Shown here in pieces: positions 55,834 through 64,000 of a DNA stretch of 64,000 nucleotides. Source of the stretch: Pseudeuparius sepicola (lineage: Eukaryota > Arthropoda > Insecta > Coleoptera > Anthribidae); contig OY987298.1 in the NCBI GenBank assembly GCA_963920635.1, forward strand, positions 4,154,001-4,218,000, read 5' to 3'. The position numbers were made by a program, and so were the translations under genes. Each line of letters opens with the position of its first letter. Within the stretch, counting starts at the first letter, position 1. The notes beneath the pieces were generated by a model. The model saw nothing but the letters and a program-made list of their open reading frames with translations, was not told the origin of the DNA and made no database searches.

Positions 55834-56504
55834 ATGAGTGATGATGACTGTTCCATTTCTGGAACCCCCCCAGAACTCACGGAAGCAGTAAATACTGCCT
55901 CCTTGGATTTGTTGCCAACAAAATCCAGAGAAAAATATAACTATGCATACAATCGTTTTATGGAATATCGTAAGAATAAAAATGCAAGTTCATTCTCAGA
56001 AAATGTTGTAATGGCATACTTCTTGGAGCTTGGTTCCAAGATGAAATCTTCTACTTTGTGGGCGAACTATTCAATGTTGAAGGCAACCCTTGCAATTAGA
56101 CATGATGTGGATATATCTAAATATCCAAAACTTCGTTCATTATTGAAACGGCAGGCAGAAGGCTATAGGCCAAAAAAATCCAAGATTTTAACTAAAGAAC
56201 AAATTAACAAATTTATCCAGGAAGCTTCAGATAAAGAATATTTAATGATTAAGGTAGGTCACAAAACTTCAATTTTTATTCGGATTATTTACATATTTAT
56301 TTATTGTTGTAGGTTGCTGTAATATTTGGTATTTCTGGAGCTTGTAGAATGGACGAGTTAGTTAAAATGACCTTACAAGATGTAGAAGACCTACAATCTA
56401 AGCTTTTAGTTGGCATACCAGACTCTAAAACGAATACATCAAGATCATTTGTAGTAAAAATTGTTTTCGAAAAACTTGTTCTCAATCATTTTTTTAGTTT
56501 ATAA
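55834..56504 (+). CDS. Tyrosine recombinase N-terminal half (Crypton-like), two exons
   Basis: Exon 1 55834-56253 and exon 2 56313-56504 join in frame at AAG|GTAGGT and TTGTAG|GTT, giving 203 residues. The first ~135 residues (KYNYAYNRFMEYRKN, VVMAYFLELGSKM, W-A-N-Y-S-M-L-K-A-T-L, LTKEQINKFIQEA) look like a core-binding helical domain. Exon 2 begins VAVIFGISGACRMDELVKM; the Arg in ACRMDEL fits the first catalytic Arg of tyrosine recombinases, and GIPDSKTNTSRSF the following strands. The protein stops before the His-x-x-Arg and Tyr boxes, so it is catalytically incomplete. The first ATG of the frame is used as start. It could be a truncated element or a retained accessory protein. Confidence 0.65.
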
Positions 56505-56507
56505 ATA

Positions 56508-56645
56508 ACTGTAAGGAAATAATATTTCCTTACAGTACAAAAATAAATATTTCCTAACAGTTACTTTCCGTTGCCTGGCAACGACTAAGTGCAAGGAAAT
56601 ATTGACTTTTTCTTTCAAAAATGTTATCAAAAATGTCAATATTTC
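56508..56645. repeat. Three small hairpins behind the recombinase frame
   Basis: 13-bp stem ACTGTAAGGAAAT/ATTTCCTTACAGT (56508-56536), 7-bp stem CGTTGCC/GGCAACG with a 1-nt loop (56569-56583), and 10-bp stem AAATATTGAC/GTCAATATTT (56597-56645). The first lies 3 bp after the stop codon. Confidence 0.85.
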
Positions 56646-56661
56646 TGATTGATTTTCGGAA

Positions 56662-57497
56662 AAACATATTTTTTTGCCGGAAATCGCATTTTAAAGAAAT
56701 TTGAAGCTCTCTTTGAGAGCAAAATTATTCACTGGCTGATTTTTGTTAAACTTTGTAAGTGGATACTAAGTCTTGTTAATTTTTTTGAAATTAAACAAAA
56801 ATTGGTAACGGAAGTATTTTGAAATGACAAATGACAGTTGACCTACATGCGCCGTAAATAAATGTGTAATTTCGCTATATGTGATTTAATATGATTATAT
56901 TGTAAAAAGTTAAACAAAAAAAAAACAGTTAATATTTTTGCTTTCCTAAAGAAATGACAAGTGACAGTTGACCTATATGCGCCGTAAATAAATGTTTAAT
57001 TTCGCTATATATGGTTCTATATAGTTATATTGTAAAAAGTTAAACAAAAAAAAACAGTTAATATTTTTGCCTAGTCTAGACCAATGAGAAGTGACAGCTG
57101 TTGTACATGCGGCTCAGAAAAATGTTTAATTTTGAATAAGTTACATTCTATTTGTAAAAGGGAATGATCATCTGCAATAAAAACGAACCTAGTTAATATT
57201 TTTGCTTTTGCCGAAATAGAAAATTATCCGATTTTTATCCCTCTTTGTCGATCTAAGTTACTTCCATATTCTTAAAATGTTTAATTTCTTAATATATGTT
57301 AGGAAGGGAAATTTTTTTACCTAAAGAGTCGAAAAAAATTCAGTTAACATTTTTGCTCGAAATTTCTAAGGAAAAATAGGTGTTTTTTGAGGTAACTCAA
57401 GGTTCCGTTTTTTCAAAATGTTTAATTTTTGGTTTCTACCAACGTATTTACTTATGAATTTGATACGGTAAAACAAAATTGCAGTTAATATTTTTTC
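56662..57497 (+). repeat. Motif-array repeat, copy 2 right part
   Basis: GTTAATATTTTTGC or a close variant at 56928, 57057, 57192, 57343 and 57484, alternating with AAATGTTTAATTT or a variant at 56860, 56990, 57120, 57275 and 57416. Sequence between motifs is partly similar in neighbouring units (CATGCGCCGTAAATAAATG in two) and divergent in others. GCTCTC-TTT-GAGAGC hairpin at about 56706-56720, where the orientation of the motifs changes. Confidence 0.85.
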
Positions 57498-57499
57498 TA

Positions 57500-57640
57500 G
57501 GTCAAATTCTATTTTCCCTGGCCTATAGTGTTTATCGTAGATTTATAACAGACTATAACGATAAAGTAAGGCAAAATAGGTACATTTTTAGCAAAATTAT
57601 TGGCTGTGTGAAATCCTGGGGTGCATTTCAACTCCAAACA
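57500..57640 (+). pseudogene. hAT transposase relic (DUF4371 start)
   Basis: VYRRFITDYNDKVRQNRYIF, then S-K-I-I-G-C-V-K-S-W-G-A-F-Q-L resembles the segment after the TTF finger of ZMYM1-like hAT transposases (compare 5500-5859). Only about 45 residues; no end or duplication found. Confidence 0.5.
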
Positions 57641-57679
57641 CCAGTGATTTCTCGTAACTACATAAAAGGTGAGTGAATT

Positions 57680-58406
57680 GTTCTGGGAATTAATTCAATA
57701 TTAGGTATTATTTTTCATAATAATTGTTAATAATAAAAGGTAGTTTGTGAGTAGCAGACTGCTGTTCTTTATTATTATGGACAGATTTAAGTCCAAGTAT
57801 ACGTTAAATTACCTAATTGTTACCTAATTCTTACTACTTCAGCGGTAAATTTGACTAAAGCCCAAAAGTTATATTACCCATTTTCGACTAAAAATTACTT
57901 CCAGTTCATTCCCCACTTTTCCAATTTTTTACCTCATATAGAGGTAAAGTGGTTTGGTCAAAATAAATTTCTGAGTAGTTTGGTAGGTAATTTTAACTTG
58001 GAATGTTTGTTAGGCTAAACAGTGATACTGCGTTTTGGTTTTGGTGATTGCGCATTTTTGATATTAACATAAAACAAATAAATTGACATAAAATCATGAC
58101 TGAATTATCTTCTATTGTTCTTTTTTTTTCTTCTATACCCTAATAGTTCCTCGTTTCCCAGTTAATCCAACTGAAACCCTATGACAAATAACAGGGACGG
58201 TTTTAAAAAATGCCGTGATATTACTTGAAACTCCCTGCCGGCTTGATGTCTACCTCGCCTCGAGCAACCCGCAACCCAGAGAGAAAATGCGGTAATTTAG
58301 AAGCCGGCGCCCGTCTTATTAAAGTCCCATTTTCCAGTGCGCCCACCCCGGAATACTTTTACTTCCAGATTCCAGATCCGGAAATTTACCTACTATAGAC
58401 AGTATA
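57680..58406. other. Interval with an older dispersed repeat
   Basis: 57897-58015 (CTTCCAGTTCATTCCCCACT and following) matches 62958-63050 and in part 28868-28950. No gene seen; a GC-rich patch lies at 58230-58390. Confidence 0.4.
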
Positions 58407-59877
58407 AAGGGTGAGTTTTTTTCGATGACAACTATGGGGGTTTCGGAAACTAGCAGAGCCAGAACAAAGGTTACATGGGGAAAGAATTGCAGTTTTGAAT
58501 GCTCAATCTAATGCTCCTTTTCGATTTTTAAAAAAGTTCATGGCTCACTAGATATTTTCAAAAGAGTGTAGCTCCGTTATTTCTGATTATACAGAAAAAC
58601 TTTTGAGACAAAAATTGTAGATAATTTCGAGCTTAATAAGATAATCTGATCCATTTTTTTATGTTGTTTGCGATTTTTGAGATATGACATAAACTTTTGT
58701 TTTTTTTTTAATGTAAATCATAGTTAGCTGTGGCCTTATCAAATCGACCATTTTTTGAGCTTTCCAAAGATATAATACTCGGCATAGTTATTATAAAAAA
58801 TAAAAGAGCAATGGCTAATTTTCTGATTTTTAAAAAAAAATTTCAGTCAGCCCTGGAATATTTTTAAATTTACGTTCTATTTTATAATAACACATACTTC
58901 AAACCTTCAAATATTTTATTTTAGCTGGTAACAAAATTTAACAAAATAAAACAAAAATTATCATGATGGAGCTCCACCACATAATTATTTGCCAGTAAGA
59001 ATTTACCTAGATCATCTCTATCCAAATAGTTGAATAGACCTATTTCCTGGCAGCTTCCATCCCCCGATTTGTCTGTTTTGGATTTCTTTTTGTGGGGAAC
59101 AGTACAAAATAAAGTATGAGACAATTGATGAATTAAGAGCAGCTGTCTTAGAGGCAATTGCCAGTATTGACAGGCGGTCTCTAAGAAAGGCGACAAATTC
59201 AGTTTTAAAAAGATGCAATATTTGCACAAATAATAATGGTGGACTGTTTGAACACCTTTTAAAATAATAATAATTTGAGTTTGAATTTTTTAATTTTTTT
59301 TTTAATTTGTTACATTTTGTTTTTAGCTAAAAAAATATCAGAAAGTTTGAAGTATGTCTAATTATAAAATAGAACGTAATTATGAAAATGTTCCATGGCT
59401 GACTATGTGAAAATTAAAAAAAAAAAAACAGTAAAATTAGCCATAGCTATAATATAGCTATAATAACTATGCCGAGTATTATATCTTTGGAAAGCTCAAA
59501 AAATGGCCGATTTGATATGGCCACAGCCACCTAAGATTTACATTTAAAAAAAACAAAAGTTTATGTCCTGTCTCAAAAATCACAAACAACATAAAAATTG
59601 GATAAGATTATCTTATTAAGCCCAAAATTATCTACAATTTTTGTCTCTACAGTTTTTCTGTACAATCAGAAATAACGGAGCTACAGAGATCTGATGATGA
59701 AATAGCAAAAAATCACTCTTTTCAAAATATCCAGTGAGCCATGAACTTTTTTAAAAATCCAAAAGGGTCATTAGATTGAGCATTCAAAACAACTGCAATT
59801 CTCTCCCCATTTAACGTTTGTTCTTGCTCTGCTAGTTTCCGAGATCCCCATAGTGGTCATCGAAAAAACTCACTCTG
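58407..59877 (+). mobile_element. Defective DD41D transposon with long inverted arms, copy at 58.4 kb
   Basis: Left end (A)AGGGTGAGTTTTTTTCGAT after TA at 58405-58406; right end ACTCACTCTG before TA at 59878-59879. 1471 bp with ~550-600-bp inverted arms. The centre keeps the 3' end of the transposase gene (separate entry). Complete counterpart of the truncated copy at 24723-26204. Confidence 0.88.
58960..59267 (+). pseudogene. DD41D transposase, C-terminal relic
   Basis: Reads S-W-Q-L-P-S-P-D-L-S-V-L-D-F-F-L-W-G-T-V-Q-N-K-V-Y, then T-I-D-E-L-R-A-A-V-L-E-A-I and NNNGGLFEHLLK with a stop. This resembles the C terminus of the intact transposase at 40396 (WPPRSPDLNPMDF, NGGLFEQLL). Upstream H-D-G-A-P-P-H is present but the frame between is broken. 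The first Asp and DNA-binding domain are lost. Confidence 0.78.
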
Positions 59878-59879
59878 TA

Positions 59880-60496
59880 GATATTTTGTTGCTTAGATTA
59901 GATTGTCGTTTACAAGGCTCTGTATTTTTCTTATTTAGCGTTTTTCGACCTATTTTCGTACATACTTTTTTACTAACGATCAGATTCTCTATCATCAGTT
60001 GGAATTCAATCTAATTAAAAAACCAATATTACTAAAATAATTGAATAACAGTGTATCTGCTATCCGTTTATCGTGACCACTCTTATGATTATGCATAACC
60101 CACTCCAGTTCTGGAGTATTGCTCGAATAATAAGTATCAAAGCCGTGGCAAGTAATGGCACCTAACCTAGTAATTTTGTTTTCATTTTACATCGAGCCCA
60201 GGCTGGAAGATATTTCCATTAAGTTTATTACGTATTAAGTAGAACACTTCCGCGTCGCAGAAACAATGGCTGTTATTATCGTTTTAATGGAATAGCAGCA
60301 AAGCGCCATCGATGTGCACGATGAAATTCTGATACGCGACTATATGACTGTAACTATTTCCACATCACTTTTTTCAGAATTTATTATTTGATTGTAACAA
60401 AATATACACGACGAAAACAGCTTAAGTTAGATAGTCTGTTTCTAGAAGTTTAGTAGGCGGCTCTGATATAAATCGCAATATTTGATGTTTCAATAC
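59880..60496. other. Interval with no supported gene
   Basis: Nothing recognised; ends with the target duplication of the next element. Confidence 0.35.
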
Positions 60497-60504
60497 GTTT
60501 AAAC

Positions 60505-60889
60505 CACGATACACTTACGGTATGTCACTAACGAATCCGAAAACATACACATGAAAACATAATGCAGCGGCTGCGGTTGTGTTTTACGATTTTTTTATAG
60601 TTTACAGTTTAATGTGTCAAGAAAAAAAGTGCAAACAACTGACTGATCGTCAGTCCAGCTCGACAGTGATTTGAAGTAGGCCAAAAATGCCGGGATGTGC
60701 AGTCAGCGTACCAAATTAAATGTGTTTTTTATCAGCAAAATATTCATTCATTTATCTAGTAATAAATTCTACATATTTTTAACAACATGTATTTAAAAGA
60801 AATAAGCAAAAACCCATAAAAAAGTATCTATTGGTGATTCGCTGACGTCACAAGATCGGCAATGACATTCCGTGGGTAAGTCTATCGTG
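60505..60889. mobile_element. P-like MITE (385 bp)
   Basis: Ends CACGATACACTTACGGTATG and inverted CATTCCGTGGGTAAGTCTAT-CGTG, alike over about 23 bp apart from a 3-4-nt indel. Exact 8-bp duplication GTTTAAAC at 60497-60504 and 60890-60897. An 8-bp duplication with ends starting CAYGAT fits the P superfamily (Drosophila P begins CATGATG). An ATG at 60687 starts M-P-G-C-A-V-S-V-P-N and stops; M-P-x-C-A-V is how many THAP domains, the DNA-binding module of P transposases, begin. Most of the transposase is gone. Confidence 0.75.
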
Positions 60890-60946
60890 GTTTAAACAAG
60901 GCATTTCACAACATGTTTGAGCATTCATTGCTGTTGACAAATAAAA

Positions 60947-61992
60947 ATGTCTCGTGGTAATGCTGTATCTGAAGAAATAAGGAATGTTATAATTCACTTC
61001 TTGCATTCAAAAGGCAAATCTGCTGCGCAAATCGCAGACATTGTTAATTTATCACGATGTACAGTGCGAAACATTATTAAACTTTACAAAACTACTGGAT
61101 CCGTTGCTCAAAAGCAGAGACTTGGAAGTCGGCCACATTATTCTGATACGAAGGATTATCGTGCAAAATCGTCGGGCTAATTATGGAGAATTGAGAGTTT
61201 TATGAAATCGGGCAATAGAAAAATTTTTTCAATGGCAACTTGTCCGAAAACTAGGGTTTAAAACTTACAAGGTAAGCACAAACTATTTTGGATTTTTTTC
61301 CGTTTTCAATTTTACGATCTGTAGGCAAAGGTTATGCCTTTATACTAACAAAGAGGCAGAAGAAAAATACACTTTTGTGGACAAAAGAGCACAGAGCTTG
61401 GTCGCACCATCAATGGAACTCAATTATATGGAATGCTGAGGCTAGATTTTTTGCAGTTTGTGTTGGTGATAGTCGAAGCCGAGTCATTAGAACTAAAGGG
61501 GAAGTGAATCACACGGACTGCCTTAAGAAGAAAGTTAAGTTTCCGTCCTCCGTGATGATTTGGGGATCCATGTCAGCTAGAGGGGTCGGAAAATTACACT
61601 TTGTAGATGGCATCATGAATGGTGAGAAAAACATTAACGTCCTTCAAAATAATGTGAAGCCAAAAATTGAAGAAGTGCGTTTGCAAAATATTGAATGTAT
61701 CTTCCAACAAGATGGCGCCTCTTGTCATATACGGCCAAAAAAGTGAAAGATTGGATGATATAAAACAATATTTCGCTTTTAAAAAGACGGATAGCAGTCC
61801 ATACTCCGATTGAAGGATTATGGCATATAATGAAGAAGAAGTTGCGATCACAACCCGCAAGAACCGTTCCAAAGTTGCGTGCTCGTCTCCAAGAAATTTG
61901 GAATAGTTTCACTCCAGATGATTGCCAAACATTAGTTAACACAATGTTGAGATGTAGACGTATCGAGGCAGTACCTAATAAGTCGATGTAAC
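60947..61992 (+). pseudogene. Tc1-like transposase, broken
   Basis: 60947-61180 encodes a helix-turn-helix (SAAQIADIVNLSRCTVRNII, then YKTTGSVAQKQRLGSRP). Frames then shift; 61288-61746 contains W-S-H-H-Q-W-N-S-I-I-W-N-A-E, where the usual first catalytic Asp of W-S-D-E is Ala, then VMIWGSMSARGVGKLHFVDG and FQQDGASCH with the second Asp. A later frame has TPIEGLWHIMKKKLR with the third acidic residue, but the usual segment before it (W-P-x-x-S-P-D-L-N) is missing. No terminal inverted repeats were found around it. Function is lost by substitution, frameshift and deletion. Confidence 0.82.
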
Positions 61993-62095
61993 GCAGTGGT
62001 AATTTTCTATTTAATTTTTGTCTATTTTCTGTTTATTGACAATATTAGGAATTTCTTTAAAAAATATTTGTTAGTTAAAATACAATTTAATTATA

Positions 62096-62791
62096 CAGGG
62101 TGATTCAAAACTATGCGGCACTCGTTAAAATAAGACGAAAAGTTCATATTAACATGGGTCCAAAAACTCTTCGTTTCGAAGATACAGGATGATTAAACTT
62201 TGAAAAAATATCGATTTTTCTTTGTACCTTCCAAACCAAGAAGAATATTTAAACCAAATTTGGTACACAATAATACCATCATAGGGTGACATAAGAAATG
62301 CTAATATCAGGTCGCGAAAGTATCCATTGGCGGAGGTAAGGGTAATCGGTACAATAAATTAAACAAAAAAAATAGTATGGCCCTGTACAATACAACAATT
62401 TATTATGTTATTGAATAAACAATACAATTTCAAACAAAAAATTCCTCTTTCATTTTTTTCATAGCTCTCTCTCTCTTTCGCGGAAAGTTGGAGTTTTCCG
62501 ATTTGTCGTCTTTTTTCGACTCTAACGCTTTTTCGGGTTGAGGTATGTAACTATTATTTGAAGTAAACGAAATAATTTTCAAATGGAATGGCAGTAGGAG
62601 TATGTAATTTTGGTTACTAGTAAGGCGCTAAGGCATAAAAAAATAATTGATTGTTAATCGATATATTTTTTAAAGTTTAAATATTTTCGTAACGAAGAGT
62701 TTTTGGACCCATGTTCATATGAACTTTTCGTCTTATTTTAACGAGTAAAGTACGCCCCTGAAAGGGTGCCGCATAGTTTTGAATCAACCTG
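62096..62791. mobile_element. TA-target MITE with inverted arms (696 bp)
   Basis: Left end CAGGGTGATTCAAAACTATG after TA at 62094-62095; right end GCATAGTTTTGAATCAACCTG, followed by AATA where TA is expected. Arms pair through CTTCGTTTCGAAGA-adjacent sequence for about 80 bp at the ends (with a 20-nt indel). No coding. Confidence 0.82.
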
Positions 62792-63050
62792 AATATGCCA
62801 AAAGTGAATAAACGTTTCCTATATAATTAGAAAAATGTGTTGATTTTAGTAAATTTTCTGTCAACACGATAAATTTCTTCAAAAACCATACTTTTATTAG
62901 TTTGGGCCAACTTCACTAAGACGGGGCTCGTATCGGGATATATATTATATCGTTGCTTCCAGTTCATTCCCCACTTTCCAATTTGTAACCTCATAATGAA
63001 GGTAAATTGGTTTTTCAAATAAATTTCTGACTAGTTGGGTAGTGAAAACT
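62792..63050. other. Short interval with the older 57.9-kb repeat
   Basis: 62958-63050 matches 57897-57990. No gene seen. Confidence 0.4.
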
Positions 63051-63503
63051 ACACTCTATTCAAAGAATGCAAGTGGCGCGTAAACATTTACACGATGGAA
63101 GCACGTGAACAATTATGAGGGCTAATACGAGGCAGGGCCGCATTGAGGACGATCTCCATGAATTTTATAATATAAAATATTAAAATAATATGCCCCAGTA
63201 TTAACAACTTTAAAAACAAACTTTTATGGCACACCTAGTCATTCACTTACCTGCAAATTTCTACTATTAACACAAATCGGAGCTCCAACAATTAATACAC
63301 AGCGAAAGAATTATATCGAAAAAATAAAGGTCCACTTGCAACTCAATACACCTCTGTAAGAAACACCGACGCGCTGCACTCGCCCGCCGGGTCAGACTTT
63401 ATTGCCGGCTGGCCAATAGCAAGCCGATCACGTGCGTATCACGCTCTAGCCATGCAACAACTTGTGTTTATGTTTCACTTGCGTTTAGTTTGAATATGGA
63501 GTT
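63051..63503. repeat. Interspersed ~450-bp repeat, copy C
   Basis: Related along its length to 17357-17809 and 28224-28660; the right end reads TTTAGTTTGAATATGGAGTT. Confidence 0.8.
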
Positions 63504-64000
63504 CAGGTAATTGTATGATTGTTGGGTTGCTTAAAACTGAAAAACACGGATCGTTCGTCTCATAGACAATTTTATAACACTCCCTTGAATTCAGACGTAG
63601 GTGTTTTGATAAAACGCGCCCCGGGAAAACCCGTGTGTAAGCAAAACGAGTTAAAAAAAATATAATATATTGCCGAGGCAAAAAAACGCTGGCAAAGCAA
63701 ACATAAAAAGGCCCCAATACGTGCTTTGTGTTCGGGAGGCATATGGCGGGCCACCCACGGTTCTATTAAAACTTATTACTGTCTCGTTTTTCAATCAGGG
63801 CACAAAAGACTCGTTTTGCTGTCAAAGATAAATTGTTAAGAACGGATAACAAGGGAGGGGAAGATTGTATGACGCGTGGCAATGCTGGTTGAAGTGGGAA
63901 GAATGAGGGTAAAGTACATTATTTTTCTGAAAATACAGGGTGCTTAATTTAGATGGAATAATGGATATAACTTTTTAAATACACCTTGTATAAAAAATGT
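63504..64000. other. Window end, no gene; possible transposon end at 63936
   Basis: CAGGGTGCTTAATTTAGATG after TA at 63934-63935 and ACACCTTG before TA at 63989-63990 look like the ends of a very short or still continuing TA-target element. A 60-aa minus-strand frame nearby shows no domain. Confidence 0.35.

Larger units (their letters stand above)
54845..56661 (+). mobile_element. Hairpin-rich insertion with a Crypton-like tyrosine recombinase half
   Basis: It splits the motif-array repeat, whose uninterrupted sequence is at about 43440-43475. The insertion carries one spliced frame with a tyrosine recombinase N-terminal half and at least six inverted repeats (54856-54971, 55367-55403, 55464-55577, 56508-56536, 56569-56583, 56597-56645). 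No target duplication is evident, which is typical of recombinase-driven Crypton insertion but does not prove it. The left 430 bp recur at 33757-34095. The limits are estimated to about 5 bp. Confidence 0.65.

Noticed and set aside
1..64000. tRNA, rRNA, CRISPR or bacterial operon signals
   Set aside because: None seen on reading both strands; the splice sites and transposon types indicate animal nuclear DNA. A tRNAscan or Rfam search would settle small RNA genes.

Overview
The window looks like nuclear DNA from an arthropod, most likely an insect (a beetle would fit, but the sequence does not prove it). It is AT-rich with a few GC-rich islands, contains spliceosomal introns, and is dominated by transposable elements of kinds common in insects: hAT, Tc1/mariner-like with TA target sites, piggyBac, P-like, Crypton-like, Penelope-like retroelements and one solo LTR. 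I found no confident host protein-coding gene, no tRNA or rRNA gene and no CRISPR array.

Layout. 0-10 kb: a 1.5-kb hAT element with an N-terminal transposase relic; a 1.2-kb long-inverted-repeat element; an inverted pair of 31-bp minisatellites (4.8-5.15 and 10.1-10.3 kb) flanking a hAT transposase relic, a 1.09-kb hAT element inside it, a 0.73-kb palindromic element and a decayed Penelope-like reverse transcriptase. 10-20 kb: a GC-rich island with a 9-bp minisatellite, a degenerate GAATTC-rich minisatellite, copy 1 of a young hAT family ('CACGGGCG' family), a Penelope GIY-YIG endonuclease relic split by a 1.04-kb element, and a 1.65-kb tandem triplication. 20-34 kb: palindromic MITEs, a relic of a DD41D transposon, a MITE nested in a MITE, an internally deleted piggyBac, and a 2.27-kb hAT-like element without recognisable coding. 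34-44 kb: hAT copy 2 and an intact 3.6-kb DD41D transposon with a three-exon transposase gene. 44-54 kb: hAT copies 3, 4 and 5; copy 3 sits in a foldback element carrying a hammerhead-like motif, copies 4 and 5 sit in one solo LTR. 54-64 kb: a motif-array repeat split by a hairpin-rich insertion that carries half a tyrosine recombinase (Crypton-like), a second DD41D relic, a P-like MITE, a broken Tc1-like transposase and further MITEs.

Relations. Many insertions can be dated relative to each other because they are nested, have exact target-site duplications, or can be compared with an uninterrupted copy elsewhere in the window. The hAT 'CACGGGCG' family is the youngest: five copies are nearly identical and all have recognisable 8-bp duplications (four exact, one 7/8). 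Each copy carries a TATA promoter preceded by phased GAA/TTC units that resemble heat-shock elements. I consider that the most interesting candidate system, followed by the hairpin-rich recombinase insertion and the hammerhead-like foldback.
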